Shown here piece by piece: positions 35,787-47,700 of a stretch of 64,000 nt of DNA. Source of the DNA: Paraescarpia echinospica. Lineage: Eukaryota; Annelida; Polychaeta; Sabellida; Siboglinidae. A program made the position numbers and the translations under genes. Where the stretch lies: contig CM034537.1 of the NCBI GenBank assembly GCA_020002185.1, forward strand, positions 9,266,409-9,330,408. The letters are read 5' to 3'. The notes under the pieces are model-generated. The model was not told where the DNA came from. It made no database searches and saw nothing but the letters and a program-made list of their open reading frames with translations. Each line of letters opens with the position of its first letter. Within the stretch, counting starts at the first letter, position 1.

Positions 35787-38700
35787 GTAAGCTTTAGCTA
35801 ATGCGGGTTTTAATCTATACACATAACAGCGACACCTTGTTACCGGACGTAAACGCCTTAAAACGGTTACTTCGTCATCGTCAATGTCGCGGGGAGGGGT
35901 GATCGGGCACCAGTTGTGACTTTTAGTAGGGAGGTTAAGAGAAAATGTATTTGCTGACGTACAAACCTTTAGCATATATCGTTGGATACCTCGTTTAATA
36001 CAGTGATATATGCTTTTGGAATTTTGAACATCGCTTTGATAGAAGTGAAGCTATAGTCATTTGAGTACTAAAAAATGTGGTGTTTTTGTTGGACAGGTTC
36101 TATTTATAAGGCATATAATGATATATATAAGCATAACCATTTCAGTACTACGTCTACAGCCCCCAGACGCTGTGATCACTGAATACTGCATTCCCAGTGA
36201 CTTCATATGAACATCGATTGCCTCACTTCAAATCAAGATTTCAGCAACTACAAATACGATACATTTTATTAATAGAACATTTTCTGGAAGTATAATAATC
36301 GATAAATAAAACAAGTTAAGTCTCTAAGACATATTTCAATTTTGTAGTCATGATAACCAGAATTTGATAATTACATAATTCGTCATTACCGTAATGATCG
36401 AATATACTGCTGCTGTTAGTTTCAGGCTTTCCGCCGTAGATAACGTCTGTAAAACGTTATTCCGATCAATACATCATTCAAACTATAAAACAATCTGTCT
36501 AACTAAGCTATTACATCGCAAATCGCCATCGCTATCATAACTAATATTGCCAGCCATTACCGCTCTTGAAGATTTTTGCAAACAGTTATACAAAAATCTT
36601 GAAATGAATAGCAGACATCGTCAATGCAAAAAAAACGGCCCGTCATACTGTAGTGTCACAGATCACGTGGCCAGTAATCCGGCCTATCATACTGAAATGG
36701 TTAATGCAGGAGCAAACGGCACCAAAATCGGAAATTTATGGTAATTTTTCTAGATAATTGAAACTATTTTGTATTAATTACTCATAAATTACTTAACACA
36801 GTGCCATCAAATTTGGCAGATTGTATACTCATTGTAAACTGTATGCATGTGTGGTCATAGTTAAGTGATATCTAATTTTTTAATTAATTAATGTTAATTA
36901 TCATAATTAATTTTCAAAACAGACATGTCCCATGGTCATGCATTTTGTTATGATGGTATAGTTGTATTGCTTACTAAACATTTTTATAGTTAACACAACA
37001 CTCATATGACAATATCCATTATTAGGTAAATATATGTTCATGTATTTTAAACTTATTTTCATAATTAATGATGATTATTTTTGTATTTATTTGTTCAGGG
37101 CTACCTCAGATTGGAGGGAGGCAGAGCGGGAGGCTCGTATATATTATTAATATAATATGTGATGGGGTCCAATGTATTCATGTACTAATATATATATATA
37201 TATATATGTATGGACTCTCGATAAACCAAAGGCTTATTTGACCACATGCCATCTGGAGTAAATTATCTGGGTGACAGTCCTGTTAAATCTTTTATATATA
37301 TATATGTAATATATATAATTATTGACGGATGTGATATATAACACTGTATATAAATGATATAATATATATATATATATATATATATTACATGTTTATATAA
37401 TATATATGACATAGCTGTGTCCTGTTTTAATGAACCTATTAACAAATGAAAACAAGTGACTTTATATTGGTGAAAAAACTGCATACAAAAATATATTGCA
37501 TAGAAAATATAATGTGTACTGTGCATTTGAGTTAATTAATTATTAAAATCAAAATTTTAGATAGTGATCAACACAACACTAACAATAGTTCGGCCTCATT
37601 TAGAATATTGCATTCAAGCATGGAGGCCATATCGCAGGAAGGACATAGATATGCTAGAAAGAGTACAGAGGAGAGCAACTAAAATGATACAAAAACTGAG
37701 GGATCTTAGTTACGAAATACGCTTTAAAAAATGTGGTTTAACAACTCTAGAGACCAGGAGATTGAGAGGAGATCAGATAGAAGTGTTTAAACTATTGAAT
37801 GGTTATGAAAAAATTAATAGAAATATTTTTTTCTCAGTTAAGAAAGATAGAAGGACTAGAAGAAATGAAGTTACATTAGTAAAGGAGCAGTGTAGATTAG
37901 ATATAAGAAAGTTCTCATTCTCACAAAGGACTGTAAATGACTGGAACAGATTATCTCCTGATTGTGTTGGTGCTAGTAGCGTGAATCTGTTTAAAAATAA
38001 AATCGACACATGCCTTAAAAGGGCGGGATACACGTAGATAAAAAGTATTGGACTCTCGATAAGCCAACAGGCTTCCTTGTCCACCTGCCATCTAGAGTTA
38101 ATTTTCTGGATGGCAATCTTGTTAAATCTTGTTAAACACCTTATATTGATATTGCAATGATCCAAATACAGATGGCGATATTTCCAATAATGATTATGTT
38201 TACTTACAATTTATAAAATGACGTGTGTGGTCTTAGACTTAGTGATAAACAATGTATAGAGTCAAATGAAGAAAGCATAAATAATTTAATCATTAAATTT
38301 AATGTTATTGACAGACTATTTTACAAACCAAAAACAAGACCATTTATTTTCACCAATTGGGACAGAATACAGCACTTTAATTTACACTTAATTTACGTTT
38401 TGAATTCTTATAACAGAAATATTAATGACACAACGTCAAAGAAATATAATTTAAATTAACACGAAATCACAGCTACACAAATCCTAGTGCATGTGCTGTG
38501 CTGCGAGATTGACATGGTAATTTGTATTCTCATCTGCAAAATGGCCTGGCACTTTTAATCAGAGGGTACACTTTGATGCCAAATCTGCGTGCTGTTGTAT
38601 GTAACATGGTACTGAAAATAAATATATTTAGAAAGATTTAATATCGCAGAAACTACATAGATTCCTACCATTTTTTTCTATCTTCAAATTCTTTAAAATA

Positions 38701-41700
38701 ATTAACTTTGAAAACTTCAAATTGTTGGTGATTCACCATCGTCTGACGCATAGAAACAGTAGCAAAGTCAGATTGAAGCCGAACATCTCCTCTTACAAAC
38801 TGTCTGATTGGCTGAATTTTATATGAAGTGGGAGTGTGCGGAAATGAATTTGTAAACACCCGGTGTCGGCCGAAGATGGCCGAGTTCGGCGCCTGTGGAG
38901 ACATAACATAATTTTCATCGAAATGTCAACTTCGCTTGTTAATGACTCGATAACAGTTATCAGGGCAATATATGAAAAAAATTTCCTATGTGAACTATTT
39001 ATTATGTTTTTATACAGTGTAAGTTTTATGTAACAATTTAGCCAATCAAGTGAGATAATGTGATGTTTTAATAAGTTGGTAGAATTAGGTGCTCTGTCCA
39101 ACGAGTCATGTGACACCTTTGACCTCCCTACTTTTAGAGTTTATTCTTCTTTGCTTGTTTACCTTTGACATTTTAGTTAGATTATATCTTATAAGGGGTA
39201 CTGAATAAAGTTAGGTTTATCCAGACAATTAGTATTTGTATAAAATAGATGCTCTCGTCAGTGATGTCGCAGTGACATCGATCTCATTATGCCTTTTGAA
39301 CTTTTTAAGGCTGAATTTAGATCATTCAAGGACAATAGGAAGAATTCACTGTTGTCACACTCAGTTTCAGTCAGTCCTATTATGTTTTTATAAATTTGAT
39401 TAAGCCACTTCACCATGCTTTACTTGGAAACAGTTGTTACTGTTAGACTTATCAGCATCTCGGACCAGTCTGCTTTTTAATTTCAACTTAAATACTGTCT
39501 TCAATTATTTGTTTAGATGACAGTTGAGTTACAGGTCTTAAATTAGAGCTTAGATATAGTCTTCAATTATTTGTTTAGATGAAAGTTGAGTTACAAGTCT
39601 TAAATTAAAGCTTAGATACTGTCTTCAATTATTTGTTTAGATGACAGTTGAGTTACAAGTCTTACATTAGAGCTTAGATACTGTCTTCAATTATTTGTTT
39701 AGATGACAGTTGAGTTACAAGTCTTACATTAGAGCTTAGATACTGTCTTCAATTATTTGTTTAGATGACAGTTGAGTTACAAGTCTTACATTAGAGCTTA
39801 GATACTGTCTTCAATTATTTGTTTAGATGACAGTTGAGTTACAAGTCTTACATTAGAGCTTAGATACTGTCTTCAATTATTTGTTTAGATGACAGTTGAG
39901 TTACAAGTCTTACATTAGAGCTTAGATACTGTCTTCAATTAGTTGTTTAGATGACAGTTGAGTTACATTAGGTGGTGGCAACTAAAGTTGTAGAAACAAA
40001 GCTACTCATGAAATAAATTAACCTAAATGATTACTAAGAGAAACCAAATACTGTTTTATGGGTAGTGGTTTAATTTATACAACATTTGATCAACTTTGTA
40101 GGTATAACCTGACAAACTGCCCATTTTTCGATTGGTTCACAATATATATATATATATATGTATACAAATAATATATAACAAGTTCTCACTCTAACACAAT
40201 GTACTACCAGACATGGGGTCAAATGCAAATGCATTTAAATGCGACTGATCCAGTATTTGCATTTGAAAATGTGGAGCCAAAACTATTTGCATTTGCATTT
40301 AAATACATTAAAAAAATATTTAAAAAAATCAAATACTTTTCAGATACTTTTTAAATACTTATAGCATTTAATTCTGTCAATGAAAACCGTTATCACAGCT
40401 GTGCTTAATTAAATTGTTGCTTGGTATAGGCAGTTGATACAGGTCACTCATGTTACTTATGTGATCACTGAGGCATGACATTCACTGAGAGAAAACTGAC
40501 CTTCCTATAGCTCGTTTATTAGCTGACCAACTGCAGCCAGTTGCATGCTTTGATCATTAACTCAGCTTTAACTTGGGTCATTATCAGATGGATGATCAGT
40601 GTATCAGCTGGCCTGCCACAGGGTCAGGTTAGCAAGCATTTAATTAACAGTGGGTGGCTTAATCTAATTTTATTGGAAGATGGTGCATCAGTGGGCACAG
40701 GAAATGGAAAACAGGATTAACCTGTCACAGGGGAAAAAATTAACAATGTGTGACCAATTATAGCATGGTACTATTGACTCAATGAACTCCCTTAATTATG
40801 GATAAAGAATGGTCAAGTAAGCTCTTTTTTGTCATTATTTATTGTGCACGAGCATGAGAACGTCAAGAGAATTAAAAAAGTATTTAAAATGTATTTGAAA
40901 TACTTTTGAAAAGTATTTGCATTTGACATAAACACAATGTATTTGAATTTGCATTTGAAATGTCAAAAGTATTTGCATTTGCATTTAAATACTTTTCAAT
41001 GTATTTGACCCCATGTCTGGGAACTACTTAAGGTAGATGCCATGATTTCACATAATGTCTGCATTGGTGTTGGTATCATGTTATGTTGGTATCATGTTAT
41101 GTTGGTATCATGTTATGAGGTATTGTTATGCCTTGCAAAATAATTAATAAACCTAGGCTGTCTATTTGGGACACATTAAACAAATTATGATGTTCTTAAT
41201 ACTAGAATAAATATATGTTGAAAACATACTCCTCTCTAAATTATATTTACTTAGTGCTCATGAAACAATGTACACAATTTAAATATTTCAACAGCAGAAT
41301 GTTCCAAATTTAGGAGCCATCCATGTAGTATGTAACACTAAATTGGGACTTGTTGAGAACCACCCACCCCCTTGTAACACTTCACAATGCCGGCCGGTAC
41401 ACCCCCCTATAATTACGATTGTTTTGAGAAAGACCTTCCATCTATTATACTTTATAGAGACATCAATTTTGTTTTTAACTTGTTGACTCGTAAATCACAC
41501 ATACAATAAAGTACATGTATATAATAACTAATATCATTAATCATCAGTGAGTGGGTTTCTGCAACGCCCTTTGATGTTCTGCCCATTAGCTAAGATGCTT
41601 GAAATCACTGATTCAGTGAACTGCCTCTTAATAATCACCCCTGCTGAATGCTGATTCTGGTTTACAGAACAGACAACATTGATCTAACACTTTAATTATT

Positions 41701-44700
41701 ATTATTATGAGTACAACTGTCCTGTTACATATGTCAGTACAGCCGTGACCTGTCTATGCAAGTGAAACACCTGAGTAAGATTGTCTTGTTACAGATGTAC
41801 GGCCAATACAGCCGCGACCTGTCTATGCAAGTGAAACACCTGAGTAAGATTGCCTTGTTACAGATATACGGCCAGTACAGTCGCGACCTGTCTATGCAAG
41901 TGAAACACCTGAGTAAGATTGCCTTGTTACAGATGTACGGCCAATACAGCCATGACCTGTCTATGCATGTGAAACACCTGAGTAAGATTGTCTTGTTACA
42001 GATGTACGGCCAGTACAGTCGCGACCTGTCTATGCAAGTGAAACACCTGAGTAAGATTGTCTTGTTACAGATGTACGGCCAATACAGCCATGACCTGTCT
42101 ATGCAAGTGAAACACCTGAGTAAGATTGTCTTGTTACAGATGTACGGCCAATACAGCCGCGACCTGTCTATGCAAGTGAAACACCTGAGTAAGGTTGTCT
42201 TGTTACAGATGCGGCCGAGGTACAGCTGGCGGTGACCTGTCTATGCAGAATTGGAAACACCTGAGTAAGATTGTCTTGTGTTACAGATGCGGCCAGTGCA
42301 GCCCGCGACCTGTCTATGCAAGTGAAACACCTGAGTAAGATTGCCTTGTTACAGATGTACGGCCAGTACAGCCGCGACCTGTCTATGCAAGTGAAACACC
42401 TGAGTAAGATTGTCTTGTTACAGATGTACGGCCAGTACAGCCACGACCTGTCTATGCAAGTGAAACACCTGAGTAAGATTGTCTTGTTACAGATGTACGG
42501 CCAATACAGCCACGACCTGTCTATGCAAGTGAAACACCTGAGTAAGATTGTCTTGTTACAGATGTACGGCCAATACAGCCGCGACCTGTCTATGCAAGTG
42601 AAACACCTGAGTAAGATTGTCTTGTTACAGATGTACGGCCAGTACAGCCACGACCTGTCTATGCAAGTGAAACACCTGAGTAAGATTGTCTTGTTACAGA
42701 TGTACGGCCAATACAGTGTCTATGCAAGTGAAACACCTGAGTAAGATTGCGAAAGTTACCTACAGCCACCTGTCTATGCAAGGAAACACGAGTAAAGATT
42801 GTCTTGACAGTAAGGCCAGTTGTGCCACGACCTGCTGCGGCGGAAACACCTGAGTAAGATTGTCACAGATGTAAATACAGCCATCTGTCTATGCAAGTGA
42901 AACACCTGAGTAAGATTGTCTTGTTACAGATGTACGGCCAGTACAGCCGCGACCTGTCTATGCAAGTGAAACACCTGAGTAAGATTGTCTTGTTACAGAT
43001 GTACGGCCAGTACAGCCACGACCTGTCTGTGCAAGTGAAACACCTGAGTAAGATTGTCTTGTTACAGATGTACGGCCAATACAGCCACGACCTGTCTATG
43101 CAAGTGAAACACCTGAGTAAGATTGTCTTGTTACACATGTACGGCCAATACAGCCACGACCTGTCTATGCAAGTGAAACACCTGAGTAAGATTGTCTTGT
43201 TACAGATGTACGGCCAGTACAGCCACGACCTGTCTATGCAAGGGAAACACCTGAGTAAGATTGTCTTGTTACAGATGTACGGCCAGTACAGCCACGAACT
43301 GTCTATGCAAGTGAAACACCTGAGTAAGATTGTCTTGTTACAGATGTACGGCCAATACAGCCATGACCTGTCTATGCAAGTGAAACACCTGAGTAAGATT
43401 GTCTTGTTACAGATGTACGGCCAGTACAGCCGCGACCTGTCTATGCAAGTGAAACACCTGAGTAAGATTGCCTTGTTACAGATGTACGGCCAGTACAGCC
43501 GCGACCTGTCTATGCAAGTGAAACACCTGAGTAAGATTGTCTTGTTACAGATGTACGGCCAGTACAGCCACGACCTGTCTATGCAAGTGAAACACCTGAG
43601 TAAGATTGTCTTGTTACAGATGTACGGCCAATACAGCCGCGACCTGTCTATGCAAGTGAAACACCTGAGTAAGATTGTCTTGTTACAGATGTACGGCCAA
43701 TACAGCCGCGACCTGTCTATGCAAGTGAAACACCTGAGTAAGATTGCCTTGTTACAGATATACGGCCAGTACAGTCGCGACCTGTCTATGCAAGTGAAAC
43801 ACCTGAGTAAGATTGCCTTGTTACAGATGTACGGCCAGTACAGTCGCGACCTGTCTATGCAAGTGAAACACCTGAGTAAGATTGTCTTGTTACAGATGTA
43901 CGGCCAATACAGCCGCGACCTGTCTATGCAAGTGAAACACCTGAGTAAGATTGTCTTGTTACAGATGTACGGCCAGTACAGCCGCGACCTGTCTATGCAA
44001 GTGAAACACCTGAGTAAGATTGTCTTGTTATAGATGTACGGCCAGTACAGCCGCGACCTGTCTATGCAAGTGAAACAGCTACTTCGCCAGTCAAAGAAAG
44101 AAGACATCCCAAAAGGACTTTACGCTCACCACACCAGTCGTACAAAGACCATACAACGTTAGTAACATTCTTCAAACATAATACTTATCAATTATAGTAC
44201 AGCTTTCTGCCAAGATGAATTAAAAAAAATCTAAATCTGCAAACCACCCATATGTGCCTGTCAGATAACATAGAATATTTCTGCCTCACATACAATATTT
44301 CTGCCCCATATATGCAAAAGTGACAGAGATATGGGTCCACAGACAGACAAACAGACCGAGAACTGTATTGTTTTATAATATAAATGTTAATTTATAGGCT
44401 GTATATCACAGTGTATGGCATCATTGGCATGTAAGGAGAATGGGGAAAATGAGATAAATTATATTTTACAATTCAAACAATGAAACTGTTGTTTCTGGGT
44501 GGATATTTTGTAAATAATCCTCTCCTTTATATCATATCATTGTATAACAATGGATTTCACAAAGTGCATTGACACAAACAAAAGTTTAAATTGTCAGGGA
44601 TTATTATAATTCCCCTTGTTCTTTCAGAATGCTGTCGATCATTTCACAACATTGTTATATCCAAAGTTGGAGAAGACTGGATATTTCTGACCATCCTTGG

Positions 44701-47700
44701 CGTCATCATGGCACTCCTCAGTTACGCCATGGACTTTATCATCCACAAGTGTGAATATGGTAAGTAGCTCACTGTCTCAGTGATGCTGTATGTTTAAGGA
44801 GATATCTTGTGTGTTAACAAGTTATCATCTTGTGTGTTAACAAGTTATCATCCATGTATGCGGATATGGTAAGGAGCTCACTGTCTCAGTGATGCTGTAT
44901 GTTTAAGGAGATATCTTGTGTGTTAACAAGTTATCATCTTGTATGTTAACAAGTTATCATCCATGTATGCGAATATGGTAAGGAGCTCACTGTCTCAGTG
45001 ATGCTGTATGTTTAAGGATATATTTTGTATGTTAACAAGTTATCATCTTGTGTGTTAACAAGTTATCATCTATGTATGCGAATATGGTAAGGAGCTCACT
45101 GTCTCAGTGATGCTGTATGTTTAAGGAGAGATCATGTATGTTGTTGTTAACAAGTTACAGAGTCTGCAAAAAAGGACTGCTCAAAGTGCTTTTCATTTTA
45201 CTCCTTGGCAGATCTGTTCAATTAAACACCATCTTGACATTTCTGGGATTGGGAAGCATTCAGCCATACTATAATTAATGCACAGAGTCTATTTGTAAAC
45301 AAATATCTACAGCCAGGTATTCATTCATACAGCTGAGTGAACTGGAGCAACATAGAGTGAACGAACTTGCCCAAGGTTCGACACCGCAGCACAGGATTTG
45401 AACCTGGGTTCTCTTGATTGACAGTCTCTAGTCAATGCGCTAGCCAATGTGCCATGGTGTTCCACTGAAGTTGATATCTTATAATTGGCTCTTGTTGTTT
45501 TTGGCTCATGTTGTTTTTGGCTCTTGTTGTTTGTTGGTTCTTCTTGTTGTTGACTCTGTTTGTTGTTGTGTTTCAGCGAGGAAGTGGCTGTATGATTCAT
45601 CGGAGGGTATGCCAGTCTTACAGTTCGTGCTGTGGATATTATTTCCCATTGTACTCATCTGTTTCTCCTCTGGCTTTGTTCATCTCGTCGGACCTAATGC
45701 AATAGGTAAGTTGTTGCTTTCAGTTCCAGGTGTTGTTAGCAGGTTCAGAGGGTGTAGGGTCATGTAGCTTGTAGGACACTTTTTAGAGTATCTTGTTCTA
45801 GAGTAATTTGCCAACCTTTAAGATTGTAAAATCATAGACAGTATTGGATGAAATGTCAGTGTTTCAACAAAATGTCATCTATGAGAGAAAAATGTGAACT
45901 TCAAAATAGCACATATTAATTAAACGTAGATTCATAACATATTATATAATATTATTCATTGAATCATTGCTGTTTGATTTGTTTGTGCTGCCAGGCTCTG
46001 GTATCCCCGAGATGAAGACGATCCTGCGAGGTGTTGTGCTCAAGGAATACCTCACACTGCGCACTCTCATAGCTAAGATCATTGGGCTGTGTACATCACT
46101 AGGGTGTGGCCTGCCCATTGGCAAAGAGGCAAGATGTATTCCTTCTTAAAGACGTGTGAAACTAAGGAGTTACCTGGATACCATGCAAACAGACTCAGTC
46201 TTTAGTATAACTCTGCTGTTGCAAATGTTTTCACTTGGTTAAAATCACGTACACATACAATTTTCTTCTTTCAGATTTGAGAGTCTTAAGATTGGTGCCA
46301 ACTCATCACTTGTGTTTGCTATATGTGTGCATGAAACTCTAAACTTATTCAGTTATATACTTGTTTTTTACATGTTGCTAGCCCTGCAGATATTTCTGCG
46401 CAAATATATTAAATTTACAAAGATAGATACATTTACCTGCTACCAAAATTGTATATATCTTGTAAATGTTGTCTACCACGTGGTATATTGATGTTGTTAT
46501 TACAGGGTCCATTTGTGCATGTTGCCAGCATCACAGCAACTCTTCTGAGTAAATTCATCACTTCTGTGACTGGCATCTATGAGGTCAGTCCACTATTGTT
46601 CAGTATCATGTCAATACTGTATTCTTAATGCAGGCATGTAATCAGCAAACCTGCTGCATTGAGATATTGGATTCGTCTGAAGACAAACCATTTTGTTTGG
46701 TCTTCACAAAACTATCTTGCTGATTGAATAAATAATTTATTATTTTGGTGTTGTATGTAATTTTGGCCAAGAAAAACCATTTAGTATGTTAAATGGCTTA
46801 AATCAATACACTAAACGTCATGTTCTAAAGATGTTCAACAAACTGTCAATATGATTTATCTTAGTAACGTTTCAGCAGCTTTAAGTTGCCTACTTGAAAC
46901 ATTGACTGCTATTGTGTTACCATTTAGTAGTAGTTAATCTGATTAAGGTAACTAATGGTTGTTTAAACAATGTTGCAAAACAAAGGCACATTGATAGAAA
47001 ATGAGACGAATGTATAATGCGTGTAAAAGTGTTAATATATGTTGCATGTAACAGTGTTAATGTATATTGCATGTAAAAGTGTTAATATATATTATTTTGT
47101 GCATGTAAAAGTGTTAAGCCTCAGTTTGAAACTGTAATGCGTGTGTTGTAGAATGAATCACGGACCAATGAGATGTTAGCGGCTGCTTGTGCGGTTGGGG
47201 TCGCATGTACATTCGCTGCACCCATCGGAGGTGAATCCATCGGGACAACAGCGACTAGCTTGCTGTTTAATAAATACCAACATTTCTAATTTACTGTTTT
47301 CAGAAACATATAAGTTTTTTCCGCATCATGTTAAGGTCTTAAGGATATTAGGATATTACAGACAGCGCCATTGTAATGAAACAGACACACCACCGACTTT
47401 TGGATGCTGGTTGCCTATCAACCAGATCCATCAAGCTTATAAACTGGCTGCAGCACATGTGACGCTCTCAGCCATTCCGTCTTATGTATTTTTTTGCTGA
47501 TATTAACATAATTTTCAGGATTCATCAACAAATGTGTTTAGATTGATGCATTTATTTGTGATAACAGTGTGTTGAGACTGATGTGTTTGTTTGCCAGGTG
47601 TGTTGTTCAGCATTGAGGTAACAGCAAGCTACTTTGCGGTGCGCAACTATTGGCGAGGATTCTACTCAGCTGTATGTGGCGCCCTCGTCTTCAGAATTCT

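Larger units (their letters stand above)
35787..44033 (+). other. CLC intron 1 (8.2 kb, repeat-filled)
   Basis: Holds two CR1-like LINE copies, an AT-rich stretch, a 62-bp minisatellite, an hAT-like element and the 69-bp array that abuts exon 2. It ends TTGTTATAG, so the authentic acceptor is TAG while nearly all array copies read CAG. No other gene was recognised in it. Confidence 0.8.

Noticed and set aside
36547..36744. A 65-codon frame as another alternative first exon
   Set aside because: The only donor-like site (ATG|GTAATT) leaves the wrong phase for exon 2, and the peptide has no similarity.
38875..38912. A start-like AAGATGGCCGAG
   Set aside because: The frame stops after 11 codons with no donor before the stop.
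42863..44107. A 414-codon open frame on the minus strand and a 380-codon frame on the plus strand
   Set aside because: Both are produced by the 69-bp repeat, whose length is a multiple of three and which has no stops. Neither has splice sites or homology as a protein.
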